Part shown: in pieces, positions 1 through 10,435 of the stretch
Numbering within the stretch: the stretch's first letter is position 1
How the letters are laid out: each line of letters starts with the position of its first letter
Assembly (NCBI RefSeq): GCF_000496575.1
Contig: NZ_AYKT01000001.1
Location: 372,001 to 436,000 of the forward strand
DNA from: Geobacillus thermodenitrificans subsp. thermodenitrificans DSM 465
GTDB lineage: Bacteria; Bacillota; Bacilli; Bacillales; Anoxybacillaceae
Length of the DNA stretch: 64,000 bases
Reading direction: 5' to 3'
Notes under the pieces: generated by a model
What the model saw: only the letters and a program-made list of their open reading frames with translations
Database searches by the model: none
What the model was told of the DNA's origin: nothing
Translations under genes and position numbers: made by a program

Positions 1-1040
1 ACTTGATTTTCGGCACGCACAACATCCATCGCCTCCCGTACATTTTGCATGAGGCGTACATGTCGAAAGAGATGGTTGTCGAAGTATGGTCGAAAGAGGG
101 CGATGTCGTCGAAAACTTGCCGAAAGTGCGCAAAGGCAACATTAAAGCATGGGTCAACATTATGTATGGCTGCGATAAGTTTTGTACGTACTGCATCGTT
201 CCGTACACGCGCGGCAAAGAGCGGAGCCGTCGTCCGGAAGACATCATTCAAGAAGTGCGCCAGCTCGCCGCCCAAGGCTATAAGGAAATTACGCTTCTTG
301 GGCAAAACGTCAACGCCTACGGGAAAGATTTCAACGATATTCAATACGGTCTTGGCGATTTGATGGATGAGCTGCGCAAAATTGATATCGCGCGCATCCG
401 CTTTACGACAAGCCATCCGCGTGACTTTGACGACCGACTCATCGAAGTGCTTGCCAAACGAGGCAATTTAGTCGAACATATTCATTTGCCGGTGCAATCG
501 GGCAGCACGGAAATTTTGAAAATGATGGGTCGGAAATATACACGTGAAGAGTATTTGGAACTCGTCCGCAAAATTAAAGCGGCCATTCCGGATGTCGCTT
601 TGACGACCGACATTATCGTCGGCTTCCCGAACGAAACGGATGAGCAGTTTGAAGAAACGTTGTCGCTTTACCGTGAAGTCGAGTTTGATTCGGCGTATAC
701 GTTCATTTACTCGCCACGTGAAGGCACCCCAGCGGCGAAAATGAATGATAACGTGCCGATGGAAGTGAAAAAAGAACGGCTTCAGCGCTTGAACGCCCTC
801 GTTCAAGAGATTGCAGCGAAGAAAATGAAACAATACGAGGGCCAAGTCGTCGAGGTGCTCGTTGAAGGCGAAAGCAAAACGAACCCGGATGTGTTAGCAG
901 GGTATACGCGTAAAAACAAGCTTGTCCATTTCGTCGGCCCGAAATCGCTCATTGGTCAATTGGTCAATGTGCGCATTACGCAGGCGAAAACGTGGACATT
1001 GACAGGCGAGTTAGCGAATGAAGCGATCGAGGTGAACTAA
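1..1040 (+). CDS. miaB: tRNA-2-methylthio-N6-dimethylallyladenosine synthase MiaB (5' truncated by window edge)
   Basis: This radical-SAM methylthiotransferase converts i6A37 to ms2i6A37 in tRNAs reading UNN codons. About 345 codons are visible and the frame is open to the window edge; the family is usually about 500 residues, so the start lies outside. The radical-SAM cluster motif GCDKFCTYC (C-x3-C-x2-C) is near the start of the visible part. It is followed by the TIM-barrel core ([29 protein letters not shown]) and a C-terminal TRAM RNA-binding domain. ricA starts 1 nt after its stop, so the two are co-transcribed. Family and neighbours agree; only the N-terminal domain is unseen. Confidence 0.96.
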   Translation, partial: LIFGTHNIHRLPYILHEAYMSKEMVVEVWSKEGDVVENLPKVRKGNIKAWVNIMYGCDKFCTYCIVPYTRGKERSRRPEDIIQEVRQLAAQGYKEITLLGQNVNAYGKDFNDIQYGLGDLMDELRKIDIARIRFTTSHPRDFDDRLIEVLAKRGNLVEHIHLPVQSGSTEILKMMGRKYTREEYLELVRKIKAAIPDVALTTDIIVGFPNETDEQFEETLSLYREVEFDSAYTFIYSPREGTPAAKMNDNVPMEVKKERLQRLNALVQEIAAKKMKQYEGQVVEVLVEGESKTNPDVLAGYTRKNKLVHFVGPKSLIGQLVNVRITQAKTWTLTGELANEAIEVN

Positions 1041-1041
1041 G

Positions 1042-1473
1042 ATGGCAAAATATACGCGGGATGAGATTTTGACGCAGGCAAAGCAGTTGGCGAAAATGAT
1101 TGCCGAAACAGAGGAAGTTGACTTTTTCAAGCGAGCCGAAGAAAAAATCCATCAAAACGAAAAAGTACGCACGTTAATTAATGAGTTAAAATCGCTGCAA
1201 AAACAAGCAGTCAACTTCCAACATTACGGCAAACATGAAGCGCTAAAGCGGGTCGAGGAGAAAATTGACGCCATTTACGAGCAGTTGGAGCAAATTCCGA
1301 TCGTCAGTGAATTCCAGCAGTCGCAGGCCGATGTGAACGATTTGCTTCAGCTTGTCGCTTCGACGATTTCCAATACAGTGACCGATGAAATTCTTGCGTC
1401 GACTGGCGGCGATGTGCTGCGCGGAGAAACGGGTGCGGCGCTTCGCTACGGCAAGCAGGGTGGTTGCCATTAA
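1042..1473 (+). CDS. ricA: RicA/YmcA family regulatory protein (YlbF/YmcA)
   Basis: The protein has 143 aa, is helical and charged, and starts MAKYTRDEIL. Length and the position between miaB and cotE match B. subtilis YmcA (RicA). That protein forms the Ric (Y) complex with YlbF and YaaT and promotes RNase Y-dependent mRNA maturation, with effects on sporulation, competence and biofilms. The C-terminal GCH end supplies a cysteine. In the B. subtilis complex, cysteines of this kind help bind Fe-S clusters; here that is inference. A strong terminator follows directly, so it closes the miaB-ricA unit. Confidence 0.9.
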   Translation: MAKYTRDEILTQAKQLAKMIAETEEVDFFKRAEEKIHQNEKVRTLINELKSLQKQAVNFQHYGKHEALKRVEEKIDAIYEQLEQIPIVSEFQQSQADVNDLLQLVASTISNTVTDEILASTGGDVLRGETGAALRYGKQGGCH

Positions 1474-1506
1474 CGCGTTTATGGCGTCTGTTTGTCATGA
1501 ACGAAC

Positions 1507-1534
1507 AAAAAAGCGTCCTTTCGGGCGCTTTTTT
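1507..1534 (+). terminator. Intrinsic terminator after miaB-ricA
   Basis: The stem AAAAAAGCGTCC pairs with GGGCGCTTTTTT across a TTTC loop, with one G-U pair. A-tract and U-tract flank the GC core. It lies 34 nt after the ricA stop. Confidence 0.9.
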
Positions 1535-1717
1535 CATTTGTCATAAGCAACGGGGCTGCATTGAGAGGAGGAGCGGAGCTTTTTTAAGAAAGCGCCGTAC
1601 AGCGGCGCACTAGACGACGGGCTCTTTTTCTTTTTTGATTGGCAGGTGGTCTGAACCTCGTCCGATCAGTGCGAATGTTTGGCGGTGAAAAAGCAGGAAC
1701 ATTGAACGGAACGCGTG

Positions 1718-1725
1718 CATACAAT
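1718..1725 (+). promoter_or_regulatory. Candidate sigma-E -10 element of cotE (P1)
   Basis: CATACAAT matches the sigma-E -10 consensus (CATACANT). The -35 side near 1699-1704 is poor, so only the -10 is supported. B. subtilis cotE has a sigma-E-dependent P1, which fits this position about 95 nt before the start codon. Confidence 0.45.
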
Positions 1726-1756
1726 GAACTATACGGAATAATGATTCATTTGTTGT

Positions 1757-1785
1757 GCACATTAGCGGAGATCACGCATAGGATG
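1757..1785 (+). promoter_or_regulatory. Candidate sigma-K promoter of cotE (P2)
   Basis: GCAC at 1757-1760, a 16-nt spacer and CATAGGATG at 1777 resemble the sigma-K pattern AC-N17-CATANNNTA, with one -10 mismatch and a spacer one base short. It sits 30-60 nt before cotE, as P2 does in B. subtilis. Confidence 0.45.
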
Positions 1786-1818
1786 AAATGAAGATTCATT
1801 TGAGGAGGGTTCCGTTCG

Positions 1819-2370
1819 ATGTCTGAATACAGAGAAATTATTACGAAAGCCGTTGTCGGTAAAGGCCGCAAATTTACGCAATCGACCCACACGGTGACGG
1901 CGCCGAACCGCCCGTCAAGCATTCTTGGCTGCTGGATCATCAACCACCGCTATGAAGCGAAAAAATGCGATAAAACGGTCGAAATTCACGGCCACTACGA
2001 CATTAACGTGTGGTATTCATACCACAATAATACAAAAACAGAAGTTGTCACTGAAACCGTCTCATACACTGATGTTGTCAAGTTAAAATATCGGGATAAA
2101 GACAATTTAATTAGCGATGATACCGATATTATCGTTCGCGTCATTCAGCAGCCGAACTGCCTAGAATGCACTATCTCGCCGAACGGCAACAAAATCGTCG
2201 TCGATGTCGAGCGGGAGTTTATCGCCGAAGTGATCGGTGAAACAAAAGTGTGTGTCGCCATCAATCCGGAAGGGTGCGGCAACAAAGACGATGATTTTTA
2301 TGACGACGACGATCTTGACGAAGAATTAGAAGATTTAAGCCCGGATTTGTTGCTCGGCGAAGAAGAGTAA
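1819..2370 (+). CDS. cotE: Outer spore coat morphogenetic protein CotE
   Basis: CotE is made in the mother cell and directs assembly of the outer spore coat around the forespore. The protein has 183 aa, close to the 181 aa of B. subtilis CotE. Features seen are the start [16 protein letters not shown], the mid-region [11 protein letters not shown], and an Asp/Glu-rich C-terminus ([17 protein letters not shown]). In the family this acidic tail serves in interaction with other coat proteins. GAGGAGG stands 9 nt before the ATG. It is a single-gene unit with its own mother-cell promoters and terminator, between ricA and mutS as in B. subtilis. Confidence 0.97.
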   Translation: MSEYREIITKAVVGKGRKFTQSTHTVTAPNRPSSILGCWIINHRYEAKKCDKTVEIHGHYDINVWYSYHNNTKTEVVTETVSYTDVVKLKYRDKDNLISDDTDIIVRVIQQPNCLECTISPNGNKIVVDVEREFIAEVIGETKVCVAINPEGCGNKDDDFYDDDDLDEELEDLSPDLLLGEEE

Positions 2371-2398
2371 AACTAGGAAATTTCTTTCCTAGTTTTTT
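2371..2398 (+). terminator. Intrinsic terminator after cotE
   Basis: AACTAGGAAA pairs with TTTCCTAGTT around TTTC, followed by a T run. It begins right at the cotE stop codon. Confidence 0.9.
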
Positions 2399-2409
2399 CT
2401 TTTGTCGCT

Positions 2410-2418
2410 TGTTATAAT
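2410..2418 (+). promoter_or_regulatory. Extended -10 promoter of mutSL
   Basis: TGTTATAAT is a perfect -10 with the TGn extension, 45 nt before mutS. No good -35 is found at 17 nt, because that place is the cotE terminator. The extended -10 would compensate. Confidence 0.5.
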
Positions 2419-2462
2419 AGTAGCGCAATCAACGGCCGACTGGCCAAAAAGGTTGGGGAGAA

Positions 2463-5195
2463 ATGATGCCATCGTATACACCGATGATTCAGCAATATTT
2501 GCACATTAAAGCGCAATATCCAGATGCATTTTTGTTTTTTCGTCTTGGTGACTTTTACGAAATGTTTTTTGATGACGCCATAAAGGCGGCGCAAGAATTA
2601 GAAATTACACTGACAAGCCGCGATGGAGGCGGCGATGAACGGGTGCCGATGTGCGGGGTTCCGTACCATTCGGCGCAAGGCTATATTGAACAACTTGTGG
2701 AAAAAGGCTATAAAGTTGCTATTTGCGAACAAGTCGAAGATCCGAAAACGGCAAAGGGCGTCGTGCGCCGCGAAGTCGTTCAGTTGGTTACCCCTGGCAC
2801 GCTCATGGAGGGCAAAGGGCTCACCGAGAAAGAAAACCATTATTTAGCGACACTGACGCCGTTTGCTGACAGTACATACGGATTGGCTTACGCTGATTTG
2901 TCGACTGGCGAAGTTCGGTTGACACTCCTTTCTTCATGGGAGGAGACAGGAAACGAACTGCATGCTATCGGGGCGCGAGAAATCGTCATCAGCTCCGACA
3001 GCGCGGAAGAGTGGGTGCGTGAGCTGAAAGAACGGTACGGAGCGGCGATCTCGTATGAAGATGAAACATGGCTGCGGGATGAATGGAGCAGCGTGGCTGG
3101 TCACGTGACGCAAGAAAAGCTGCGGGTGACTGTCGCCCGCTTGCTTCATTATCTCGTCCGCACGCAAAAACGGCAGCTTGATCATTTACAGCCGGCCGAG
3201 CTGTATCAGGTCGATCAGTATATGAAAATGGATCGGCATTCGAAGCTGCACTTAGAGTTAGTTGAAACGGTGCGGTCAAAAGGAAGAAAAGGGTCGCTTT
3301 TATGGCTGTTAGACGAAACAGTGACGGCGATGGGCGGTCGGCTCTTAAAACAATGGCTTGACCGTCCGCTCATTGACCAGCGTGCAATCGAACGACGCCT
3401 CGATTTCGTGGAGACGTTGAAAACTTCTTATTTTGAACGGCACGAGCTGCGTGATCGGTTGCGCGACGTCTACGACATCGAGCGGCTCGTTGGCCGCATC
3501 GCCTACGGCAATGCCAACGCCCGCGATCTCGTGCAGCTGAAAAAATCGCTTTCCCAAGTGCCATCTCTTCGGCAGACGGTGAGCGGCTTGCCGCTTACCG
3601 AAGTGGACGAGCTGGTTGGGCGCCTTGATCCGTGCGAAGAGCTTGTCGATTTGCTCGAGCGTGCCATTCAAGAACAGCCGCCGCTTTCCATTAAGGAAGG
3701 AAACATCATTAAAGACGGGTATGACGAGCGGCTTGACCGCTATCGTGACGCAAGCCGCAACGGCAAAGCGTGGATCGCCGAACTGGAGGCGAAAGAGCGG
3801 GAAGTCACCGGCATTAAATCGCTCAAAGTCGGTTACAATCGTGTATTCGGCTACTATATTGAAGTGACGAAGCCGAACCTTCCCCTCATCCCGGAAGGAC
3901 GCTATGAACGGAAGCAGACACTCGCCAACGCTGAGCGCTTTATTACTGCGGAATTGAAAGAAAAAGAGGCGCTCATTTTAGAAGCGGAGGAAAAAAGCGT
4001 TGAACTCGAATATGAGCTGTTTGTCGCCATTCGCGAGCAGGTGAAGGAATACATTCCGCGCTTACAGACGCTGGCTAAAGCAATCGCTGAGCTCGATGTG
4101 CTTCAGGCATTGGCGACGGTGAGCGATGAGCGGCGTTATGTGCGCCCGCAGTTTTCCACCGAGCGCGTCTTAGCGATCGAAGGAGGCCGACACCCGGTCG
4201 TGGAAAAAGTGCTCGGTGCGCAAACATACGTGCCGAACGACTGCTACATGAATCGTGAGCGGGAAATGCTGCTCATCACCGGACCAAACATGGCCGGGAA
4301 AAGCACGTACATGCGGCAAGTGGCGCTCACCGCCATCATGGCGCAAATTGGTTGCTTCGTCCCGGCTGAGCGGGCGGTGCTGCCGATTTTTGATCAAGTG
4401 TTCACTCGTATCGGCGCTGCTGACGATTTGTCAGCCGGGCAAAGCACGTTTATGGTCGAAATGCTTGAGGCGCGCCGAGCCATCACTCACGCGACGCAAA
4501 ACAGCCTCATTTTGTTCGATGAAATCGGGCGCGGCACATCGACATATGACGGTATGGCACTCGCCCAGGCGATGATCGAATACATTCACGACCATATCGG
4601 CGCGAAAACGTTGTTTAGCACACACTATCATGAGCTGACCGCGTTGGAAAGCTCGCTCGAACGGCTATGCAACGTTCATGCCCGTGCTGTCGAGGAAAAC
4701 GGCAAAGTCGTCTTTTTGCATCAAATCGCCGACGGATCAGCCGACCGCAGTTACGGCATTCATGTTGCTGAGCTGGCCGGGTTGCCTATTTCACTCATTG
4801 AGCGCGCCCGGGACATTTTAGCCAAGCTCGAGCAATCGTCTGGAAACGGCTCCCTTGAACAAGGGATTGGAGAGGAAGCTGGGCGAGAGAATGGCTCGTT
4901 AATGGAAGCCGCTTCTCAGCAGCAAAGCGAGTTGGAGTTGACCGTGGGCTCGGCTGCTGATCGCGTGGTCGAACAGAGCGTTGAGCGGCAGGCCGAACAT
5001 AGAGCAAGCGCGGGAAACGAAGCGTCCTTTGAACAGTTGAGCATGTTTCCTGATTTAGCTCCGGCGCCTGTGGAGCCGCACTTGTCCAGCAAAGAGAAAA
5101 AGGCGCTCGCAGCATTGAAGGAGGTCAACTTGCTTGAGATGACGCCGCTTGAGGCGTTAAACAAGCTATATGAACTGCAAAAACTCCTTAAGTAA
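2463..5195 (+). CDS. mutS: DNA mismatch repair protein MutS
   Basis: MutS recognises mismatches and small loops and recruits MutL. The protein has 910 aa, somewhat longer than E. coli MutS (853). The mismatch-reading F-x-E motif is in GDFYEMF at residues 29-35. Walker A (GPNMAGKST) is near residue 607, and the ABC-type signature and Walker B region contains [15 protein letters not shown] low-complexity Q/E/A-rich linker at about 800-870 precedes a C-terminal tetramerisation-type helix ([16 protein letters not shown]). A second ATG at 2466 is equally possible; GGTTGGGGAG lies just upstream. The mutL ribosome site begins 2 nt after its stop, so translation is coupled. Confidence 0.98.
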   Translation: MMPSYTPMIQQYLHIKAQYPDAFLFFRLGDFYEMFFDDAIKAAQELEITLTSRDGGGDERVPMCGVPYHSAQGYIEQLVEKGYKVAICEQVEDPKTAKGVVRREVVQLVTPGTLMEGKGLTEKENHYLATLTPFADSTYGLAYADLSTGEVRLTLLSSWEETGNELHAIGAREIVISSDSAEEWVRELKERYGAAISYEDETWLRDEWSSVAGHVTQEKLRVTVARLLHYLVRTQKRQLDHLQPAELYQVDQYMKMDRHSKLHLELVETVRSKGRKGSLLWLLDETVTAMGGRLLKQWLDRPLIDQRAIERRLDFVETLKTSYFERHELRDRLRDVYDIERLVGRIAYGNANARDLVQLKKSLSQVPSLRQTVSGLPLTEVDELVGRLDPCEELVDLLERAIQEQPPLSIKEGNIIKDGYDERLDRYRDASRNGKAWIAELEAKEREVTGIKSLKVGYNRVFGYYIEVTKPNLPLIPEGRYERKQTLANAERFITAELKEKEALILEAEEKSVELEYELFVAIREQVKEYIPRLQTLAKAIAELDVLQALATVSDERRYVRPQFSTERVLAIEGGRHPVVEKVLGAQTYVPNDCYMNREREMLLITGPNMAGKSTYMRQVALTAIMAQIGCFVPAERAVLPIFDQVFTRIGAADDLSAGQSTFMVEMLEARRAITHATQNSLILFDEIGRGTSTYDGMALAQAMIEYIHDHIGAKTLFSTHYHELTALESSLERLCNVHARAVEENGKVVFLHQIADGSADRSYGIHVAELAGLPISLIERARDILAKLEQSSGNGSLEQGIGEEAGRENGSLMEAASQQQSELELTVGSAADRVVEQSVERQAEHRASAGNEASFEQLSMFPDLAPAPVEPHLSSKEKKALAALKEVNLLEMTPLEALNKLYELQKLLK

Positions 5196-5208
5196 CGGAG
5201 GTGGGGGG

Positions 5209-7146
5209 ATGGGACGCATTCATAAGCTCGACGATCAGCTAGCAAACAAAATCGCCGCTGGCGAAGTTGTCGAACGGCCGGCTTCGGTGGTAAAAGAGCT
5301 CGTCGAGAACGCCATCGATGCCCACAGTACGGCGGTCGAAATTGAACTCGAGGAAGCTGGGATGACGAAAATCCGCGTCATCGACAACGGCGACGGAATG
5401 GAAGAAGAGGATTGCCTTCTTGCTTTTGAACGGCATGCGACAAGCAAAATTCAAGACGAGCACGACTTGTTCCGCATTCGCATGCTCGGCTTTCGCGGTG
5501 AGGCGTTGCCGAGCATTGCTTCAGTGTCCGAAGTGGAGCTTGTGACAAGCACCGGCAGCGGCCCGGGGACGAAGCTCGTGTTAAAAGGCGGTGCGCTCGT
5601 GGCCCGCGAGCGGGCGGCCGGGCGCAAAGGAACCGATATCACGGTATCCAACTTATTTTTCAACACCCCAGCGAGGTTGAAATATATGAAAACGATCCAT
5701 ACCGAGCTCGGTCATGCGGCTGATGTCGTCAACCGGCTGGCGCTCGCTCACCCGGATGTGTCATTCCGGCTTCGCCATCACGGCAAAACGTTGCTTGCGA
5801 CAAACGGCAGCGGCGATGTCCGGCATGTGCTCGCTGCCATTTACGGTATGGAAACGGCAAAACAAATGATCCCGATTGAGGCGGAATCGCTCGATTTTAC
5901 TGTCCGTGGCTATATTTCACTGCCGGAAGTGACGCGCGCTTCGCGCAATTATATGTCGCTCATTGTCAACGGGCGCTATGTGCGCAATATACCGCTGATG
6001 AAGGCCATTGAAGCCGGCTATCATACGCTCTTGCCGATCGGTCGCTATCCGATTGTATTTCTGGCGATTGAAATGGACCCGGTGCTCGTTGATGTGAACG
6101 TTCACCCGGCGAAACTGGAAGTCCGTTTCAGCAAAGAAGCGGAGTTAAACGAGCTCATTACCGCGACAATCCGCCAAGCGTTCCGCCAGCGGACGCTCAT
6201 TCCATCCGTATCTGCCGACAGCAAAACGGTCAAAGCGAAGGCGGAGCAAGCATCTTGGACGTTTGCCCATCGCGTTCATGAACCGCCCGCCCAGCCCGAC
6301 GGAAAGGCAGGGGGAACTAACAATGTGACCGCAGCAGCGTCCCTGGCCAGTGAAGGATCGCTTTCCCCGTTGCCTGCAGCCGCCCAGGCTGATGCGCCTG
6401 CCGTTTCGGAAGAAGCCGAAGCGTCGGTGTTTTCGGAAAGAAGGACAGGCGCTGTCAACGATTTGCCTGCTGCTGAGTTGAAGCGGGATGCCGAGGTGGA
6501 GGAGGAACCGACCGAGGCGTGCCTGCCGGCTGATGAGCAAGCAGAGGAGAAACGAGCAGTCGACCGCCTCCCGCCGCTTTATCCGATTGGGCAGTTGCAC
6601 GGCACTTATATTTTGGCGGAGAACGAACTCGGACTCTATATGATCGACCAACATGCGGCGCAAGAACGGATCAACTACGAATATTTCCGGGAAAAACTTG
6701 GCGAAGTCACCAATGAGGTGCAAGAGCTGCTCGTCCCGCTAACGTTTGAATATCCGGCCGACGAATATGAGCGAATCGCCGCTTGCCGCGACGAGCTCGC
6801 CCGTTGCGGCGTGTTTCTTGAACCGTTCGGCCCGCGGGCGTTTCTCGTTCGTTCCCACCCTGTGTGGTTTCCAAAAGGGAAAGAAAAAGAGATCATCGAG
6901 GAAATGATCGAACACGTACTGACCGCCAAAACGGTCGATATAAAGCAGCTGCGCGAGCAAGCCGCTATCGTCATGAGCTGTAAGCGCGCCATTAAAGCGA
7001 ATCAACATTTGCGCACCGACGAAATCTTCGCCTTGCTCGAAACGCTGCGGCAAACGACCGATCCGTTCACTTGCCCGCACGGCCGGCCGATCATCGTCCA
7101 TTTTTCAACATATGAAATTGAAAAGTTATTTAAACGAGTAATGTAA
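5209..7146 (+). CDS. mutL: DNA mismatch repair protein MutL
   Basis: MutL is a GHKL ATPase that links MutS to strand removal; in Bacillus it is also a latent endonuclease. The protein has 645 aa. N-terminal ATPase motifs are [22 protein letters not shown] and [11 protein letters not shown] Pro/Ala/Glu-rich linker spans about 350-460. The C-terminal domain carries the metal-binding endonuclease motif [12 protein letters not shown] (DQHAx2Ex4E), with [12 protein letters not shown] and CPHGRP, as expected where MutH is absent. The start is set by GGAGGTGGGGGG directly before ATG 5209; upstream in-frame codons lie inside mutS. Confidence 0.97.
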   Translation: MGRIHKLDDQLANKIAAGEVVERPASVVKELVENAIDAHSTAVEIELEEAGMTKIRVIDNGDGMEEEDCLLAFERHATSKIQDEHDLFRIRMLGFRGEALPSIASVSEVELVTSTGSGPGTKLVLKGGALVARERAAGRKGTDITVSNLFFNTPARLKYMKTIHTELGHAADVVNRLALAHPDVSFRLRHHGKTLLATNGSGDVRHVLAAIYGMETAKQMIPIEAESLDFTVRGYISLPEVTRASRNYMSLIVNGRYVRNIPLMKAIEAGYHTLLPIGRYPIVFLAIEMDPVLVDVNVHPAKLEVRFSKEAELNELITATIRQAFRQRTLIPSVSADSKTVKAKAEQASWTFAHRVHEPPAQPDGKAGGTNNVTAAASLASEGSLSPLPAAAQADAPAVSEEAEASVFSERRTGAVNDLPAAELKRDAEVEEEPTEACLPADEQAEEKRAVDRLPPLYPIGQLHGTYILAENELGLYMIDQHAAQERINYEYFREKLGEVTNEVQELLVPLTFEYPADEYERIAACRDELARCGVFLEPFGPRAFLVRSHPVWFPKGKEKEIIEEMIEHVLTAKTVDIKQLREQAAIVMSCKRAIKANQHLRTDEIFALLETLRQTTDPFTCPHGRPIIVHFSTYEIEKLFKRVM

Positions 7147-7234
7147 ATGGCGAGGGTGTCTCAACAGCAACGAGCCCCCCTTTCTTCACTTGTATATGGG
7201 CGGCGAATGAATTCACCATTCTATTGCTTCACTA

Positions 7235-7276
7235 AAGGACAGGCTCCTTTTTGAGTCAGTCCTGTTTTTTTTGTAA
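7235..7276 (+). terminator. Probable terminator after mutL
   Basis: AGGAC and GTCCT with inner CTC/GAG pair around a CTTTTT loop, with an unpaired 3-nt internal loop, and eight T follow. It overlaps the left end of the WalR box. Confidence 0.6.
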
Positions 7277-7288
7277 TCATTTTGTAAT
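7272..7288 (+). promoter_or_regulatory. WalR (YycF) binding box
   Basis: TGTAATCATTTTGTAAT is an exact match to TGTWAH-N5-TGTWAH, the direct-repeat box of the essential WalKR cell-wall system. It lies 45 nt before a TATAAT at 7333-7338 and 150 nt before a LytE-type hydrolase, the classic WalR target class. Confidence 0.75.
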
Positions 7289-7332
7289 CTACTTTTATTC
7301 TTTCTGTTACAGACGAGTTGTTTTTATTTTAC

Positions 7333-7338
7333 TATAAT
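7333..7338 (+). promoter_or_regulatory. -10 element of the LysM/NlpC-P60 hydrolase
   Basis: A perfect TATAAT with no good -35 at 17 nt (CAGACG). A weak -35 fits activator-dependent transcription, with the WalR box lying upstream. Confidence 0.5.
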
Positions 7339-7438
7339 GGCTCATGTGCGGGAATACATGGCGATTTTTGTAGAGTGATAGCGAAATTTACCTAAGGAAA
7401 TAGAGAAATGTCAAATTGATGTCATAGGGGGATATAAA

Positions 7439-8482
7439 ATGAAAAAAGCACTTGTATTTACCGGGACATTGATCGGATCATTATTAGCCAGCCATGCGGC
7501 CTCAGCAGCAAGCCACACGGTGCAAAAAGGCGATACGCTCTGGGGAATTTCGAAGAAATATAATACGACCGTCGATCGATTAAAACAACAAAACAATTTA
7601 TCTTCCGATCTCATTTTTCCAGGCCAAGTATTGCAAGTAAATGGACAAAGCGGAAGTGGACAAGTAGCTTCTCATACATACACTGTCCAGCTCGGTGACA
7701 CATTAAGCGGGATTGCTAAGAAGTTTGGCACAACGGTAGAAGCGTTGGTCAAACTAAACCCAAGCATTACGAATCCGGACTTCATCCGCGACGGCCAAGT
7801 GCTCAAAGTAACAGGCGGACAAGAAAGCACCAATACATATACTGTTCGGCCGGCGGCCACGGCTGTGAACGGTCAGTACATCGCCCAAAAAGGGGATACA
7901 TTATCGGAGATTGCGAACAAGTTTCAAACGACCGTTGACCGCTTGTTGTCGCTCAATCCGCAAATTACGAACCCGAATATGATTCGCGTTGGCCAAGCCA
8001 TTAAAGTAACGGGTGGAACAACCGCTGTTCGCACCGAGCAACAAGGATCGACCGCCCAACAAACGAAACCGGCCGCTAAACCGGCTGCGTCTGAATCGTC
8101 TGCTTCACTTGCCGACAAAATCATCAAAATCGGCGAAAAATATTTAGGGGCGAGATATTTGTACGGAGCAGATCCATCGCGCACCGATGTGTTCGACTGC
8201 TCTTCGTTTACAATGCGTGTTTTTAGCGAAGCAGGCATTTCGCTGCCGCGTACATCGTCAGCCCAAGCACAAGCTGGCAAAGCGGTGTCGTTCAACCAAT
8301 TGCAAAAAGGTGATCTTGTCTTTTTTGACACTGACTCGAACGGCACGATCAACCATGTTGGCATTTACGCTGGCAATGGGCAAATGATTAATGCGACTGT
8401 TTCGTTGGGCGTTACGTATTCGTCGCTCACTTCATCGTATTGGAAAACACGGTTTGTAAAGGCGGTTCGCGTGCTTAACTAA
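7439..8482 (+). CDS. LysM-repeat D,L-endopeptidase (LytE/CwlS-like, NlpC/P60)
   Basis: This secreted peptidoglycan hydrolase probably cuts the D-Glu-meso-DAP bond in stem peptides. The protein has 347 aa. A signal peptide ends about residue 24 (AASA before SHTVQKG). Three LysM repeats ([36 protein letters not shown]) are joined by Ser/Thr/Ala linkers. A C-terminal NlpC/P60 domain of about 120 aa has the nucleophile Cys254 (FDCSSF) and His306 (NHVGIYAG). Layout and length match B. subtilis LytE (three LysM, about 334 aa). An exact WalR box and a TATAAT lie upstream, fitting growth-linked wall turnover. It stands alone and ends at a terminator. Confidence 0.93.
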   Translation: MKKALVFTGTLIGSLLASHAASAASHTVQKGDTLWGISKKYNTTVDRLKQQNNLSSDLIFPGQVLQVNGQSGSGQVASHTYTVQLGDTLSGIAKKFGTTVEALVKLNPSITNPDFIRDGQVLKVTGGQESTNTYTVRPAATAVNGQYIAQKGDTLSEIANKFQTTVDRLLSLNPQITNPNMIRVGQAIKVTGGTTAVRTEQQGSTAQQTKPAAKPAASESSASLADKIIKIGEKYLGARYLYGADPSRTDVFDCSSFTMRVFSEAGISLPRTSSAQAQAGKAVSFNQLQKGDLVFFDTDSNGTINHVGIYAGNGQMINATVSLGVTYSSLTSSYWKTRFVKAVRVLN

Positions 8483-8538
8483 CGGGATGCTTACGGACAT
8501 TTTGCCTGTTGCTTAAACATAGCCGAATGCGACAGAAG

Positions 8539-8585
8539 GCTGCTCGCATAAAGCACATGTGAGGCTTTAGCGGGCAGCTTTTTCT
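8539..8585 (+). terminator. Terminator after the LysM/NlpC-P60 gene
   Basis: GCTGCTCGC and GCGGGCAGC pair with one G-U, with a long A/T-rich loop, then TTTTTCTT. Confidence 0.75.
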
Positions 8586-8680
8586 TATGCATCCTGTGCA
8601 AAGATTTCGCTTCAGCTACTGATCGACAGAACTGAGGGAATCATAAGGCCTGTCAATCATTTCATCCATCCCATCATAAG

Positions 8681-8713
8681 AAAAGGTGTCCCGTTGCTTG
8701 AGGGACACCTTTG
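8681..8713 (-). terminator. Terminator of the BCCT transporter gene
   Basis: AAAGGTGTCCC and GGGACACCTTTT pair across a 9-nt loop, read on the minus strand. It lies just after the transporter stop. The same stem recurs at 25840-25870. Confidence 0.85.
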
Positions 8714-8717
8714 GTCA

Positions 8718-10238
8718 TTATTGGATAGGTTTTTTCGCTTTTCGCGTCACTTCTTGCTGGAATGAACGGATAAGAGATAGAACGATCAAGATCATGATGA
8801 TCGCAAACGGAAACGCAGCGATGATGGACGCTGTCTGCAGCGATTCAAGGCCACCTACAAAAAGGAGGATGGCCGCGGTCGCTGATTGGATAACGCCCCA
8901 GATGAATTTGACCGAGTTTGGCGGGTTTAGGCTGCCGTTGGTCGTCTGCATGCCGAGCACAAACGTTGCCGAGTCCGCCGATGTGACAAAAAACGTACAA
9001 ATGAGCAAAATAGCGATTCCTGAAAGCAGCGTTGAGAGCGGGAAATGTTCGAATGTAAAGAACAAGGCTGTCTCCATTCCTTTTTCATTCATCACTTCAC
9101 CAATGCCGGCATGTTGGAACTGTTCCAGATAAAGGGCCGAACCGCCAAAAACGGAAAACCAGAGGGCGCTGAAAATCGTTGGAACCGCCAAGACACCGAT
9201 CATAAATTCACGGATCGTGCGTCCACGGGAAATGCGAGCGATAAACGTTCCCACAAACGGCGCCCACGCGATCCACCACGCCCAATAAAAAACGGTCCAT
9301 ACTTTCGGCCAATCATTTTGTTCAAACGGATTGAGCCGGAAACTCATCGACGGGAGGTTTTGTAAGTACGTTCCGATCGTCGCTGTGAACACATCCATAA
9401 TAAAATTCGTTGGGCCGGCAAACAGCATGAAAAACATGAGCAGCAATGCGAGTGCAATATTAAGGTTGCTCAACAATTTTATTCCTTTGTTGAGACCGCT
9501 CTGCGCTGAGAGCATAAACAGCACAGTGACGACCGCAATGATGAGCAATTGCGTCGAAAAGCTGTTCGGAACGCCAGGAAACAGCTGATGCAACCCCCCG
9601 CCGATTTGAATGGCTCCCAATCCTAATGAAGTGGCGACGCCAAAAACCGTTGCATATACGGCTAATGTATCAACAGCGATGCCGAGGCCACCCTCTGTCC
9701 GCGCGCCAAACAGCGGGCGCAGTGTGCGGCTAATGATGCCGGCTTCCTGCTTGCGAAACTGGAAGTAAGCGAGCGCCAAGGCAAGGATGCCGTAGATCGC
9801 CCATGGATGTAGCCCCCAATGAAAAAATGAGTAGCGCATCGCCAAACGGGCCGCTTCCGCCGTTGCCCCTTCCCCTGTTGGCGGCGTGTAATAGTGGGAC
9901 ACCGGTTCAGCCACTCCCCAAAACACTAACCCGATTCCCATTCCGGCGCTAAACAGCATAGCAAACCATGTCATATAGCTGTATTCCGGTTCTTCTCCGT
10001 CACGGCCGAGACGGATATTCCCATAGCGGGAAAAAATGAGAAACAAACAAAACGCTAAAAACAACGAAGCGCTAAGCAAATAAAACCAGCCGAATTTATC
10101 GATCAGAAACGAGTGCACCGCGCTGCTGACCGCCTTTAAATTGTAGCGTGGCAGCAAAGACTCCGGAACGACTCCCCAAATAATAAACACAATGGCAATC
10201 ACAATCGAGATCCAAAAGATGGCTGTTGTTTTCTTCAT
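8718..10238 (-). CDS. BCCT-family glycine betaine/choline-type transporter (OpuD-like)
   Basis: This secondary transporter probably takes up compatible solutes such as glycine betaine with Na+. The protein has 506 aa and about 12 membrane helices. The family signatures GMGIGLVFWGVAEP (glycine-rich TM segment) and WWIAWAPFVGTFIARISRGRT (BCCT motif with the Trp box) are both present. The start is ATG 10238 with AAGGAGGAGAG upstream; codons further upstream code a non-membrane stretch and lack a ribosome site. The C-terminal tail is short, so osmosensing may differ from BetP. The exact substrate cannot be read from sequence. Confidence 0.9.
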   Translation of the reverse strand: MKKTTAIFWISIVIAIVFIIWGVVPESLLPRYNLKAVSSAVHSFLIDKFGWFYLLSASLFLAFCLFLIFSRYGNIRLGRDGEEPEYSYMTWFAMLFSAGMGIGLVFWGVAEPVSHYYTPPTGEGATAEAARLAMRYSFFHWGLHPWAIYGILALALAYFQFRKQEAGIISRTLRPLFGARTEGGLGIAVDTLAVYATVFGVATSLGLGAIQIGGGLHQLFPGVPNSFSTQLLIIAVVTVLFMLSAQSGLNKGIKLLSNLNIALALLLMFFMLFAGPTNFIMDVFTATIGTYLQNLPSMSFRLNPFEQNDWPKVWTVFYWAWWIAWAPFVGTFIARISRGRTIREFMIGVLAVPTIFSALWFSVFGGSALYLEQFQHAGIGEVMNEKGMETALFFTFEHFPLSTLLSGIAILLICTFFVTSADSATFVLGMQTTNGSLNPPNSVKFIWGVIQSATAAILLFVGGLESLQTASIIAAFPFAIIMILIVLSLIRSFQQEVTRKAKKPIQ

Positions 10239-10435
10239 TTCTCTCCTCCTTATTCTTATTATGTGCTGATATGATGGGAACCATGTTAGCGGTTTTGGGG
10301 GGCCGCTTCTTAGAGTAACAAAATTCGACAACGAATACAAATGATCCAAATTTTTGACGCATATCATTTTGTGCCATGATTTTTTATCGTGTAAAATAAA
10401 ATACTTGTAGTTTACTAAAAAAGGAGGTTATTTGC

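Larger units (their letters stand above)
1535..1818. other. Intergenic region upstream of cotE
   Basis: No protein gene is seen here. A short GC hairpin (GCGCCG/CGGCGC) lies near 1590-1607 without a clear U tract. The last 120 nt hold the candidate cotE promoters. Confidence 0.5.

Noticed and set aside
7175-7207. CCCCCC followed by CGAA, like a sigma-I promoter (lytE is a sigma-I target in B. subtilis)
   Set aside because: The spacing is 23 nt, too long for the sigma-I pattern as I know it, and it lies upstream of the mutL terminator.
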